From: Streptomyces sp. NBC_00572
Lineage (GTDB): Bacteria > Actinomycetota > Actinomycetes > Streptomycetales > Streptomycetaceae
DNA: 64,000 nt
Assembly: GCF_026341815.1 (NCBI RefSeq)
Contig: NZ_JAPENX010000001.1
Span: forward strand, 6,572,001-6,636,000
Direction of reading: 5' to 3'
Shown here: piece after piece, positions 22,516 through 31,397 of the stretch
Layout: the number at the start of each line of letters is the position of its first letter
How positions within the stretch are numbered: position 1 is the first letter of the stretch
Notes under the pieces: generated by a model
The model's input: the letters and a program-made list of their open reading frames with translations, nothing else
Database searches by the model: none
What the model was told of the DNA's origin: nothing
Made by a program: the position numbers and the translations under genes

Positions 22516-24285
22516 ATGACCACCACGCGCACCACCCGGCTGCGGCGTCCGCTGCTCGCCGGTTCCACGGCCGTCGCCGTCCTGGCAGTGACGGCCGGCA
22601 TCATGGCCGCGACGCCGGAGCAGGCGAAGGCCGCGACGGGGCCCAAGCTGAGCCTCATCGCGGCGACCGACTCGGTCACGCTCACCTCCTGGAAGGAGGA
22701 GCCGGGCGTCTACCTCGACCTGGGCACCTACCTCACCGCGGAGGGCACACCGCTGGAGCTCAAGGTGACCCGGAAGTCCTACAAGGACCCGGTGACCATC
22801 ACCCAGACCGTGTACGAGGGCGGCAAGGCCAAGGCCAAGGCGCTGCCCCTGGGCACCGTGAAGGACTTCTCCGGGCTGCCCGGCTTTGCGGAGATCACCG
22901 TCACCGACAAGACGGGCAAGAAGGTCGTCAGCCGGACGGAGAGCTTCTGTCCGAACAACGCCAGCGGACGGGTCCGACCCGACGCGCCCTCCACCTCGAA
23001 GTATCCGGAGAGCTGCCCCACCAACGCGTTCACCCTCGGCTCCGTGTGGGGTGTCGAGAAGGGGTGGGCCGCCAACACCTACGCCGGGTCCTACACCCAG
23101 CCGGTGAAGCTCGCCGCCGGCACGTACACGGCCAAGGTCGGAGTCGCCAAGAAGTACCGGGACCTCTTCGGGATCGCCGACAAGCCGGCGACCGTGAAGG
23201 TCACCGTCCAGGAGCGCAGCTGGGAGGAGGGTCCCGGTGTCTCGGCCGCCAAGCCGGCCACCGCCGGGGAGCACGCCGCGCACGGCAGCGCCCACCAGGC
23301 TCCGGCCGGTCACGCCGGGCACGGGCCGGGGCACGATCCGACGCCCGTCCAGGCCGCCGCACCCGTGACCAGCGGCGCGGGCCCTTCGTACAACGTGGGC
23401 CACGGGCCGCTGAAGGCCGCGCCGCCGGCCCTGCCGTGGGCCACGAAGAAGCAGCAGGCCGCGCGCGCCGACGCGCAGGACGTGCAGGACCTGCAGGCCG
23501 GTGACGCCGCCGGGCAGACCGACGGCTCGCGCAAGGCACCCGCCCTCACGCCGCAGGCCAAGCGGCCCACCGGCACGCCCTCCGTCCCGGCCGTCCCCAA
23601 GCCCGACCTGCGGTCGCTGCCGGCCTACGGCATCACCATCAGCGACGGTGCCCAGAACATCCCCGGCAAGGACTACCTGGCCTTCAGCGCCAACGTCTGG
23701 AACGCCGGCCCGGCTCAGCTCGTGGTGGACGGCTTCCGCTCGCCCGGCAAGGCCAAGATGGACGCCTACCAGTACTTCTACGACGCCAACGGCAAGCAGG
23801 TCGGCTACACCCCGACCGGAACCATGGAGTGGGACCCGCGTCCCGGCCACGTGCACTGGCACTTCACCGACTTCGCCAGCTACCGGCTGCTGAAGGCCGA
23901 CAAGAAGGAAGCGGTGCGCAGCGGCAAGGAGGCCTTCTGCCTCGCCAACACCGACGCCGTCGACTACACGGTGAAGAACGCCAACTGGCACCCCTTCAAC
24001 ACCGACCTCTCCACCGCCTGCGGCCAGGAGAACTCCATCTCCGTCCGCGAGGTGCTGGACGTCGGCTCCGGTGACACCTACACCCAGGACCTGCCGGGGC
24101 AGTCGTTCGACATCACGGACGTGCCCAACGGCACCTACTACATCCAGGTGCTGGCCAACCCGGCCAAGCGGCTGAAGGAGACCAACCTCGACAACAACAG
24201 TGCCCTGCGGAAGGTCGTCCTCGGCGGCACCGCCGGCAACCGGACCGTGACCGTTCCCGCGCACGACCTCGTGAACGCGAACTGA
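22516..24285 (+). CDS. Secreted lysyl-oxidase-like protein
   Basis: A 589-aa Sec-exported protein. The signal peptide (residues 1-40) has RLRRPLLAGSTAVAVLAV and ends near EQAKAA. A beta-rich N-terminal region (about 45-240) is followed by a low-complexity Ala/Gly/His/Pro linker, with histidines clustered at about 250-275. A C-terminal lysyl oxidase domain (PF01186-like, about 370-580) contains the copper motif PGHVHWHFTDFASYRL near 443-458 and a late Tyr in GTYYIQVLANP. Lysyl oxidases are copper, lysyl-tyrosyl-quinone amine oxidases that deaminate peptidyl lysine. The start ATG has GAGGGA upstream. It stands alone and ends at a strong terminator. Confidence 0.8.
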   Translation: MTTTRTTRLRRPLLAGSTAVAVLAVTAGIMAATPEQAKAATGPKLSLIAATDSVTLTSWKEEPGVYLDLGTYLTAEGTPLELKVTRKSYKDPVTITQTVYEGGKAKAKALPLGTVKDFSGLPGFAEITVTDKTGKKVVSRTESFCPNNASGRVRPDAPSTSKYPESCPTNAFTLGSVWGVEKGWAANTYAGSYTQPVKLAAGTYTAKVGVAKKYRDLFGIADKPATVKVTVQERSWEEGPGVSAAKPATAGEHAAHGSAHQAPAGHAGHGPGHDPTPVQAAAPVTSGAGPSYNVGHGPLKAAPPALPWATKKQQAARADAQDVQDLQAGDAAGQTDGSRKAPALTPQAKRPTGTPSVPAVPKPDLRSLPAYGITISDGAQNIPGKDYLAFSANVWNAGPAQLVVDGFRSPGKAKMDAYQYFYDANGKQVGYTPTGTMEWDPRPGHVHWHFTDFASYRLLKADKKEAVRSGKEAFCLANTDAVDYTVKNANWHPFNTDLSTACGQENSISVREVLDVGSGDTYTQDLPGQSFDITDVPNGTYYIQVLANPAKRLKETNLDNNSALRKVVLGGTAGNRTVTVPAHDLVNAN

Positions 24286-24347
24286 TCACACCCCGCTCAA
24301 CGGAACGCCCGCCGAGCCAACCTGAGTTCGGCATGACTCAGGCAGTC

Positions 24348-24383
24348 GCGCACCCCCGGGAAGGAGCCTTCCCGGGGGTGCGC
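24348..24383. terminator. Strong bidirectional terminator after the lysyl-oxidase-like gene
   Basis: A perfect 17-bp inverted repeat (arm GCGCACCCCCGGGAAGG) has only 2 unpaired central bases, so the real loop is formed by opening inner pairs. A smaller inverted repeat, CCTGAGT / ACTCAGG, lies just before it at 24321-24342. It separates convergent transcription units. Confidence 0.85.
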
Positions 24384-24503
24384 CACGACACGACCCGCCC
24401 GCGATTCCGTAGGCACGGCACGGCACGGCCGGAGCGGGTCGGGCGCGCCCCGGCGCACGAGCCGATCGACTCGGTGGCCGAACTGCGGGTCCGCAACTTC
24501 GGG

Positions 24504-24719
24504 TCAACGCCCCTGACGCCGACGCGCGTCGAACCGGAGCAGCACGCGCACCACACGCCACACCGCGGCGGCGCCGGCCAGCACGGCCCCCACCACGAGC
24601 AGGCCCTTCCCCGCAGGCTCGGAGACACCGACGGCCATCGCGGGCACCAGGAGCACACCGAAGACGAGCGCGGCCAGCGCACCGGCCGTCACCAGGGCGA
24701 ACATGATCTCCACCGTCAT
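24504..24719 (-). CDS. Small two-helix membrane protein of unknown function
   Basis: A 71-aa protein. Two hydrophobic segments (IMFALVTAGALAALVFGVLL and GLLVVGAVLAGAAAVWRVV) are joined by a short loop and followed by a basic C-terminus (RFDARRRQGR), which predicts a cytoplasmic tail. The ATG at 24719 is preceded by AGAAGGA; an upstream in-frame ATG at 24758 is possible. It follows the esterase gene on the same strand by 71 bp. No family is recognised. The support is the ribosome-binding site and transmembrane pattern. Confidence 0.55.
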   Translation of the reverse strand: MTVEIMFALVTAGALAALVFGVLLVPAMAVGVSEPAGKGLLVVGAVLAGAAAVWRVVRVLLRFDARRRQGR

Positions 24720-24790
24720 GGCGTCCTTCTCCCACCGCGACTCGCGCCCCTGGTCCATCCGGCAAGTCTCACATGAACCCCGGGCGACCG

Positions 24791-26254
24791 TCAGACCCTC
24801 ACACGTGGTGCGGCGACTGATCCACGGGCCGGCGGTCGCAGTTCGTCGGCCGCCCGGACCCGATGGAGGTGGATGAGGATGTCGTAGGCCCGGCCGAGGG
24901 CGAGGGTGGGCAGGGGATCGGGGGTGAAGGTCGAGCCCGCGTCGTAGACCGGCCGGGCACGGTCGAGCCAGGCGCGGGCAGCGGCGGGTGCGGTCCGCAG
25001 GTCGAGGTAGAAGTCCCGGTACCCGACCCGGTCCAGGACGTGTTCGTTCATGCCGGGGCGTGCTGCCGGGACGGTGACCGGCTTCCACTCCCCGTCGAGG
25101 GAGGTGTCCTTGGTGAGGAAGGAGCCGCCGGCGAAGCTGAAGCCGATGGCGGCGTAGCCGTCGCCCAGGCGGTCGCGCAGCACGGCGCCCTGGGTCCGCG
25201 GGTACATGTCCGGGTGGGTCGAGAGGTATCCGACGTGGCCGTTGTGGGCCGACAGCAGCATCTTGTGGCCGGTGTGGCGCTGCCACCACAGCACGTTGTC
25301 GGCCATGGCCTGGTCGCGCAGGAGCTCGGCGGCGGTGACCGAGGCCGGGTCGGCGAGGTCGACGGTGGCGAAGGCGAAGGTCTGCGCGATGTTCAGGGCG
25401 TGCCGCACCGTCCACGCGTAGTCCGTGCCGTCGGACTCCTGGTCCTCGGCGACCAGGTCGAGTGCCTCCTGGGCGCGCGCCGCGTACTCCTCGCGTTCCG
25501 CGACGGGTTTGCGCAGATGGGCGAAGACGTCGTCGAAGGGGCGCAGCCCGGCGTACAGCTCGGTGAGCCGGGGGAGCACCTCGGGCCGGGTCTCGCCGAC
25601 GGACGACAGCACCCGCGCGAAGACGTGGTCGCCGAGCTTCGGCGCCCCCAGATCGTCCCCCATGAAGTGGACCCGGTGGCCGGGGTGACGGCGGTTGTGC
25701 TCGCGCATCCAGCCGATCAGGCTGACGAACTCCTCACGTTCCCACGGGGATCCGGCCAGCGTCTCCTCCGCGATCCTCCGTGGGTCTCCGGGACCGCCCT
25801 GGAGGTACTCGTCGATCCGGAGCCCCGCCGACCAGCTCATCTCCAAGGCGAAGGTGGTGAAGCCGCGCTCCTCGACGAGGTGCCGGAAGACGCGTTCCTT
25901 CATGGCGAAGAACTCGTGCGAACCGTGCGTGGCCTCGCCCAGACCCACCACCTTCGCATCGCCGACCATGGCGCTCAGCCCCCGCAGGTCCCCGGTCCTG
26001 CCGCCGGGCTCCGTGGAACCCAGCGGGTGAGCGGCCCGTTCCAGAGACCGTACGAGGGCTGTTCTCCCGTTCGCCGCGCCGGAGTCGGCGGACAGCGCCG
26101 AAGCGGCGGAGGCGTCGGGTGCGGCCGAGGGCGCCCGTCCGGCCGGTGCCGCGGCGGCCAGGGGGGCGGCCGACGTCGTGGCGGCGAGCGCTCCCATGAG
26201 GACGAGGAATCCTCGTCGGCCGGTCGTCTTCCTGTACCTGTGGATTCTGATCAC
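24791..26254 (-). CDS. Secreted erythromycin-esterase-family protein
   Basis: About 487 aa with a Tat-like signal (TTGRRGFLVLMGALAATTSA) followed by an Ala-rich linker. The mature domain matches the erythromycin esterase/succinoglycan-biosynthesis-protein family (PF05139). It has KVVGLGEATHGSHEFFAMKE (from about residue 101), YLQGGPGDPR, HFMGDDLGAP, LLSAHNGHVGY and FAGGSFLTKD. Characterised members open macrolide lactones, but most secreted homologues have unknown substrates, so resistance cannot be claimed. The start is uncertain: the GTG at 26254 overlaps an AAGGAG, and another in-frame GTG lies further upstream. Confidence 0.82.
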   Translation of the reverse strand: MIRIHRYRKTTGRRGFLVLMGALAATTSAAPLAAAAPAGRAPSAAPDASAASALSADSGAANGRTALVRSLERAAHPLGSTEPGGRTGDLRGLSAMVGDAKVVGLGEATHGSHEFFAMKERVFRHLVEERGFTTFALEMSWSAGLRIDEYLQGGPGDPRRIAEETLAGSPWEREEFVSLIGWMREHNRRHPGHRVHFMGDDLGAPKLGDHVFARVLSSVGETRPEVLPRLTELYAGLRPFDDVFAHLRKPVAEREEYAARAQEALDLVAEDQESDGTDYAWTVRHALNIAQTFAFATVDLADPASVTAAELLRDQAMADNVLWWQRHTGHKMLLSAHNGHVGYLSTHPDMYPRTQGAVLRDRLGDGYAAIGFSFAGGSFLTKDTSLDGEWKPVTVPAARPGMNEHVLDRVGYRDFYLDLRTAPAAARAWLDRARPVYDAGSTFTPDPLPTLALGRAYDILIHLHRVRAADELRPPARGSVAAPRVRV

Positions 26255-26561
26255 TCCTTGCGTGCGATGGCTCCCCGAGCCGACGAAGTGATCTTCGTTC
26301 ACTGTGGCGCGGACCGCGCTGGGGTGACCCACCGACTCGCTCCGGGGGACACCCCCCGGCTGCTCGGCCGGGCCGGGGCTCCGCACCCATCTGCCCGCCG
26401 ACGCGAAGTCGTGGGGGGACCAGCAACCGCGGGCCTTCTCGGACGTCTGTCGGACGAAGCCCGGGGGAGGAGGAGATCGGCCCAAATCCGGCCCTGCCCG
26501 CGGTATATGGTCGCCGGAGGGTGGGCCGGCCACGACGGCCGGACACGACGGGGGGCTCGCA
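26255..26561. other. Divergent promoter region between esterase and PAP2 genes
   Basis: A 307-bp gap with no credible gene. It must hold promoters in both directions. A TATATG element near 26503-26508 is a possible -10 for the plus-strand gene, but no matching -35 stands out. Confidence 0.35.
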
Positions 26562-27236
26562 TTGGAACGCCTGGCCGAAGGGGACCGGCCCGCACCCGTG
26601 GTGCTGCTCCCGTCGTTGCGCGCGTGGCTCGGGCTGACCGCGGTCCTCGGCGCACTGGTCGTCGTCGTGCTCGGAGTCCTGTACGCCGACGCCGGCCGGT
26701 CCGGCACGGTGGACGCGCGGATCGTGGCGGCGGTGGAGGACGTGGGGCCGCGGGGTCGGCAGGTCGCCCTGGCCACGGACTTCCTGGGCGAACCCATGGG
26801 AGCCGCGGCGCTGGTCGCGGCCACCGTGACGGGCTGCCTGTTGCTTCGGCGTCCTCGCGCGGCGGTGCTCGTCGTCGCCGCTGTCGGCATCACCGTGGCG
26901 ACGACGAGGCTCCTCAAGCACCTGGTGGGACGCACCATCCACGGCGAGGAGAACCTGTCCTACCCGAGCGGGCACACCGGCTTCCTCACCGCGCTGGCCC
27001 TCGTCGTGGCGCTGCTCGCGACCGGCCGGTTCGGCCTCGGCAGGACGGCCGGCGTCTCGCTCGTGCTCGCGGCGGCGCTGGCCGCCGGTGCCGCCATGGG
27101 CTGGGCGCAGGTCGTCCTGGGCGCGCACTACCCGACCGACGTCCTCGGCGGCTGGTGCACCGCGCTGGCGGTCGTTCCGGCGACCGCGTGGCTGGTCGAC
27201 CGGATCTCCGGCGACGCTCGGTGGCAGCGCCGCTGA
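26562..27236 (+). CDS. PAP2-family membrane phosphatase
   Basis: A 224-aa integral membrane protein with five to six hydrophobic helices. The central PAP2 motif YPSGHTGF and the downstream GAHYPTDVLGGW, which carries the second catalytic His, are present. The first motif is KHLVGRTIHGEE and lacks the usual final RP, and the third motif has AQ where SR is common. It thus belongs to a variant PAP2 group. The start is TTG (TTGGAACGC). It ends 17 bp from the end of the polysaccharide operon. Recycling of undecaprenyl pyrophosphate for that system is plausible but unproven. Confidence 0.8.
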   Translation: MERLAEGDRPAPVVLLPSLRAWLGLTAVLGALVVVVLGVLYADAGRSGTVDARIVAAVEDVGPRGRQVALATDFLGEPMGAAALVAATVTGCLLLRRPRAAVLVVAAVGITVATTRLLKHLVGRTIHGEENLSYPSGHTGFLTALALVVALLATGRFGLGRTAGVSLVLAAALAAGAAMGWAQVVLGAHYPTDVLGGWCTALAVVPATAWLVDRISGDARWQRR

Positions 27237-27253
27237 CGTCAGGTCACGTCACC

Positions 27254-28579
27254 TCACACCAGGCGGCGGAACACGGGCTTCACCGGCCTCCCGGAGAGCC
27301 AGGGGGTGGGGTCGGCGGCGTCCAGTGCCTTCCGGTACACCGCACACGCCTGGGCCACCACGTCGACGGTGCGGTCGATGTCGGCGTCGTCGAGCGCGCT
27401 GCTCACCACGAACGACGGGGCGAGGACCCCGCCCGCGAGGAGACGGCGCAGGAACAGGGTGCGGTACTCCTGCGACGGCTGCCGGTTCTCGTCGAGGGTG
27501 GCGAAGACCAGGTTGCTGGCCCGGCCACGGACGACGAGGTGGTCGCCGACGCCCATGCCGGCCGCGGCCTCGCGGACACCGGCGGCCAACCGCTCGCCGA
27601 GGGCGTGCAGCCGCGCGGTGATGCCCTCCTCGACGTAGGTCGTCTGCACGGCCATCGCCGCGGCCAGCGAGTGCGTCTCCGCACCGTGCGTGGTGGACAG
27701 CAGGAACACCCGGTCGCCGGAGTGCCGCAGCCCGCCCCACTCCATCAGATCGCGGCGCCCGGCCAGCGCGGAGACGGCGAACCCGTTGCCCAGCGCCTTG
27801 CCGAACGTGGAGAGGTCGGGGACGACGCCGTACAGGCCCTGGGCGCCCGCCTCGGACCAGCGCAAGCCGGTGATCATCTCGTCGAAGACCAGTACGCAGC
27901 CGTGCCGGTCGGCCAGTTCGCGCAGACCGGCGAGGTACCCCGGCGGCGGCTCGGCGTGGCCGGCGGGTTCGAGGATCAGACAGGCGACCTCGTCCTGGTA
28001 CCGGGTGAGCAGTTCCTCCGTGGCGGCCAGGTCCCCGTAGGGGAACGCCACGGTGAGCTCGGTGGTCGACGCGGGAATGCCGGCGGACATCGGTGTGGTG
28101 CCGATGAACCAGTCGTCGACGGAGAAGAACGGATGATCGCCGCAGACCGCCACCCGGGGGCGTCCGGTGACGGCGCGGGCGAGGCGTACCGCGGCGGTGG
28201 TGACGTCGGAGCCGTTCTTCGCGAACTTGACCATCTCGGCGGTCGGCACGGTGGCCAGGAAGCGTTCCGCGGCCTCGACCTCCACGATGGACGGCCGGAC
28301 GAAGTTGCTGCCGCGGTCGATTTCCCGCCGTACCGCCTCCAGCACACGTGGGTGGGCGTGGCCGAGGCTGACCGACCGCAGCCCTGACCCGTACTCGATG
28401 TAGCGGTTGCCGTCGACGTCCCACACGTGGGCGCCGCGGCCGTGGCTGATGACCGGGGCCAGGTTCTCGGGGTACTGGTCGTCGCCCTTGGCGTAGGTGT
28501 GCGCGCCCCCGGGGATCAGGGCGTGCAGCCGCTCGTTCGCCTGCCGCGACCGGGGGAGGAGGAACTCTTCGGTGTCCAC
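27254..28579 (-). CDS. Class III PLP aminotransferase, glutamate-1-semialdehyde mutase-like
   Basis: A 441-aa fold-type I PLP enzyme. N-terminal PGGAHTYAKGDDQYPENLAP and VWDVDGNRYIEYGSG, phosphate-binding NGSDVTTAAVRLARA, LVFDEMITGLR and the Schiff-base lysine in STFGKALGNGF are all present. The HemL-like length fits. It is not a heme gene here. As last gene of the polysaccharide operon, 36 bp after the RmlC-like gene, it probably aminates a sugar, a polyol or a small acyl substituent. Homologues occur in many capsule and rare-sugar clusters. Confidence 0.85.
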   Translation of the reverse strand: MDTEEFLLPRSRQANERLHALIPGGAHTYAKGDDQYPENLAPVISHGRGAHVWDVDGNRYIEYGSGLRSVSLGHAHPRVLEAVRREIDRGSNFVRPSIVEVEAAERFLATVPTAEMVKFAKNGSDVTTAAVRLARAVTGRPRVAVCGDHPFFSVDDWFIGTTPMSAGIPASTTELTVAFPYGDLAATEELLTRYQDEVACLILEPAGHAEPPPGYLAGLRELADRHGCVLVFDEMITGLRWSEAGAQGLYGVVPDLSTFGKALGNGFAVSALAGRRDLMEWGGLRHSGDRVFLLSTTHGAETHSLAAAMAVQTTYVEEGITARLHALGERLAAGVREAAAGMGVGDHLVVRGRASNLVFATLDENRQPSQEYRTLFLRRLLAGGVLAPSFVVSSALDDADIDRTVDVVAQACAVYRKALDAADPTPWLSGRPVKPVFRRLV

Positions 28580-28615
28580 GCTGACTTCATTTCTCCTTGT
28601 GCTTCAGGGCTTGGT

Positions 28616-29164
28616 TCACGGCTTCCGCTGCAGGGCCTCGGCGAGTCCCGGCGCCTCCCGGTCCCGCTGGGACATCGATACGGCCGGCAGCGGCCATGGG
28701 ATGGCGAGCTCCGGGTCGTCGAAGGCGATCGTCACGTCCTCGGCCGGATCGTGCGGGCGGTCGATCCGGTACGAGGTGTCGGCGGTCTCCGTCAGCGCCT
28801 GGAAGCCGTGCGCGCACCCCGCGGGGATGTACAGGGTCACCTGCGTCTCGCCGGACAGCTCGAAGAAGGCCCGGTTGCGGTAGGTCGGCGAGCCGGGCCG
28901 CAGGTCGACGACGACGTCGAAGACCTTCCCGTACGAGCAGCGCACCAGCTTGGCCTCACCGGCGCCGGAGCGCAGGTGCAGACCGCGCAGCACGCCCCTG
29001 GCCGACCGGGACAGGCTGTCCTGGACGAAGGCGTCCGGGTCGAGGCCCACCGAGCGGACCACGTCGGCGTCGAAGGTGCGGCAGAAGAAGCCGCGCTCGT
29101 CGGCGTACGGTGTCGGCTCGAAGAGGTACGCGCCGTCGATCTCCGGGACTTCGATCGCTTTCAT
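28616..29164 (-). CDS. RmlC-like dTDP-4-dehydrorhamnose 3,5-epimerase
   Basis: A 182-aa cupin. The family signatures are DERGFFCRTFDADVV, SRSARGVLRGLHLR (catalytic His region), GKVFDVVVDLRPGSPTYRN and IPAGCAHGFQALTETAD. It epimerises 4-keto-6-deoxy nucleotide sugars at C3 and/or C5. Its ATG overlaps the pyruvyltransferase stop (ATGA). No rmlA, rmlB or rmlD partner lies in the window. It may therefore act on the sugar made by the cassette at 32692-37677, or use a 4-keto substrate made elsewhere. Confidence 0.88.
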   Translation of the reverse strand: MKAIEVPEIDGAYLFEPTPYADERGFFCRTFDADVVRSVGLDPDAFVQDSLSRSARGVLRGLHLRSGAGEAKLVRCSYGKVFDVVVDLRPGSPTYRNRAFFELSGETQVTLYIPAGCAHGFQALTETADTSYRIDRPHDPAEDVTIAFDDPELAIPWPLPAVSMSQRDREAPGLAEALQRKP

Positions 29165-30450
29165 GGGGTCTCCCGCAAGGCGTGGGCGTGGGCGTCGGCG
29201 TGGGTCGGGTCGGTCGTAGGGAACAGGGCCGCCGTCAAGGCGGTGAACTGGTCTTCGAGACGTCGGGCGGCGGTCAGGTTCCGCTCGGTGAGGGTCCGCC
29301 GCAGCTCCGCCGCTCGCCGTTCCAGCGCCCGGAACTGATCGAGCAGCCGGTCGGCGTCGACCTCGCGTGCCGGGTGGCAGTACGGGGCGAGGCCCATCTC
29401 GGCCATGAGCGCGTCGCTCTTGGCCGCATAGCTGAGCGCGAGCGTCGGCACGCCGACCTTCAGCGCGCAGACCAGGTTGTGGTAGCGGGTCGCCACCACG
29501 GTGTCGGCGGCGGCCATCTCCTTCATCAGGTCGGCCAGCGAGGCCGCTTCGGCGGCGGTGACCAGCGGGGAGTCCACCGCGTCGAGGATCGCGGTGACCA
29601 CCGAGCCGTCGGCCTCGTCGCCGGTGAGCAGCCGGACCGGCCTGCCCTCCTCGACCAGCGCCCGGACGAAGCGGATCGTCCCGTCGAGGTAGCGCCGGTG
29701 GATCTCCTCGGCCCGGGCGCGGTCGTCGTCGCCGCCGTGGAAGGCCATGACGCCGACGCAGACCGGACCCGGCGGACCCGAGGGCGCGAGGGGGGTACCT
29801 CCCGGCCCGGTCGGAGCCGAGAGCTCGGGGGGCTGCGGCGCCGGCAGGGCGAAGGCGAGGTCCGGGTGGACCTCGTCACGCGCGGTGTCCACGCCCATCG
29901 CCCGCAGCGCGTCGCGGGACTGGGCGTCCCGGTACGACCGGAACGTGGCCAGCCGCGCCGACCAGCCGACCAGGGCCCTGGTCGCCCGGTTGCCGATCGG
30001 CGCGGCGCCGACGCCGACCAGCGCGACCCGAGTCCCGAAGAGGCGGCCGGACGCGCAGAGCAGGAACAGCGCGTACGGGAAGCCCCACGGCCGCAACGGC
30101 AGCGTGGCCTCCAGGACGCCCATGCCCGGCACGATCACCACGTCGTGCCGGCGCACCCAGGAGGCGGTGCGGAAGGCGTCGACCAGTTTTCCCAGGCCCT
30201 TCCCCGCGACCGCGCCCGCGCGTGACGCGGTCCGATACTCCCCCCGGTACCAATGCAGTCGCGTCGCGGGGATCCCGTACCGCGCCTTCACGACCTCGGG
30301 CCCGCCGCACAGCGCGTCCACGACCGCCCCCGGGTGCTGTTCCCGGAGGTATCCGAGCACGGCCTCCAGCGACCCGTCGTTGCCGAGGTTGCCCGAGCCG
30401 AGCAGGCCGAACACCCCGACACGTACCGGGGTTCCGTCCGCCGACGTCAT
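29161..30450 (-). CDS. Polysaccharide pyruvyltransferase family protein
   Basis: A 429-aa protein of the CsaB/WcaK-like family (PF04230). The N-terminus VRVGVFGLLGSGNLGNDGSL has the glycine-rich first motif. The C-terminal half has VVATRYHNLVCALKVGVPTL and SYAAKSDALMAEMG, the family's second conserved block. Members transfer pyruvate from PEP to form acidic ketals on sugars. Its start overlaps the GT2 stop and its stop overlaps the RmlC start. A Pro/Gly-rich insert (about 215-240) separates the lobes. Confidence 0.85.
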   Translation of the reverse strand: MTSADGTPVRVGVFGLLGSGNLGNDGSLEAVLGYLREQHPGAVVDALCGGPEVVKARYGIPATRLHWYRGEYRTASRAGAVAGKGLGKLVDAFRTASWVRRHDVVIVPGMGVLEATLPLRPWGFPYALFLLCASGRLFGTRVALVGVGAAPIGNRATRALVGWSARLATFRSYRDAQSRDALRAMGVDTARDEVHPDLAFALPAPQPPELSAPTGPGGTPLAPSGPPGPVCVGVMAFHGGDDDRARAEEIHRRYLDGTIRFVRALVEEGRPVRLLTGDEADGSVVTAILDAVDSPLVTAAEAASLADLMKEMAAADTVVATRYHNLVCALKVGVPTLALSYAAKSDALMAEMGLAPYCHPAREVDADRLLDQFRALERRAAELRRTLTERNLTAARRLEDQFTALTAALFPTTDPTHADAHAHALRETP

Positions 30451-31397
30451 GCCTGCCGCCTCCCCTCGCGGCCGGCGACGAGGGCGTCGACCGAGACGGT
30501 GAGGCGGGCCGGGTCGACCGGGGCGCGGTCCTCGACCCGCTCGCCGGCACCCGGCCGCACCCGGCTGGTCGCCCACGAGGCCAGGTGCCCGTAGCACGCG
30601 CGACGGTCGGCGGCGGACAGCGGCGCCCGCCGGATCGCCGAGACGAAGCCCCAGACGTACTCGGCGAGCAGCCTGGGCGTCGGGTGCAGGAGGCCTGCCC
30701 GGCGCGGGTCCAGGTTGACGCACCGGGAGCGCTTGGAAGGGTTGGCCCGCTCGGCGCGGGTGGGGTGGTCGCGGCGGAAGTACAGCAGCTCGGGCACCTG
30801 GTGGAAGGGCCCGTGCAGGCCGATCTCGGAGACGAACGTGCGGTCGGCGTGGTGGTAGCTGTCGTGCGGCTTCACCCGGCGCAGCACGTCGGCCCGCATC
30901 ACCCCGTAGAAGTCGTCGCCGCCGGGCTCGAACAGCATGCTGCGGAAGCGCTCCGGCGCGTGCCGGGAGCCGGTGGCGAGCGTGTACTCGTAGGGGACCT
31001 TCACCTGACCTTCGCCGTCGATGACCGCCTGGTCGGCGTGCGCGAGGATCACCTCCGGCCGCTCGTCCAGCGCCTCCACGCAGCGCCGCAGCAGATCCCG
31101 CGCGTACAGGTCGTCGTGCGAGGCCCACTTGAACAGCTCGCCGTGGCACTCGGTGAACACGTAGTTGTGGTTCGGTGCCGCGCCGATGTTCCGGGGCAGC
31201 CGGATGTACCGGATGCGTGAGTCCTTGTCGGCGTACCGGCGGGCGATGTCCTGCGTACCGTCGGTCGAGGCGTTGTCGGAGATGACCAGTTCGAAGTCCT
31301 CGTACGTCTGGCCGAGCAGGGCGTCGAGCGATTCGGCGAGGTACTCCTCGCCGTTGTACACGGGCAGGCCGATGCTGAGCCGGGGTCGGGCGGTCAT
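30447..31397 (-). CDS. Family 2 glycosyltransferase
   Basis: A 316-aa cytoplasmic GT-A enzyme. It starts with RLSIGLPVYNGEEYLAESLD, has the nucleotide-binding VISDNASTDGTQDIA, and has WASHDDLYA in place of the usual DxD. It probably adds one sugar to the lipid-linked repeat unit. Translationally coupled on both sides by 4-bp overlaps (with the flippase upstream and the pyruvyltransferase downstream). Donor and acceptor are unknown. Confidence 0.9.
   Translation of the reverse strand: MTARPRLSIGLPVYNGEEYLAESLDALLGQTYEDFELVISDNASTDGTQDIARRYADKDSRIRYIRLPRNIGAAPNHNYVFTECHGELFKWASHDDLYARDLLRRCVEALDERPEVILAHADQAVIDGEGQVKVPYEYTLATGSRHAPERFRSMLFEPGGDDFYGVMRADVLRRVKPHDSYHHADRTFVSEIGLHGPFHQVPELLYFRRDHPTRAERANPSKRSRCVNLDPRRAGLLHPTPRLLAEYVWGFVSAIRRAPLSAADRRACYGHLASWATSRVRPGAGERVEDRAPVDPARLTVSVDALVAGREGRRQA

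Noticed and set aside
24791..26254. Macrolide resistance function for the erythromycin-esterase homologue
   Set aside because: Family membership alone does not show macrolide hydrolysis; most secreted homologues have unknown substrates.
24863..28387. A 1174-codon plus-strand frame across esterase, PAP2 and aminotransferase genes
   Set aside because: It crosses three clear genes in other frames and has low-complexity composition without motifs.
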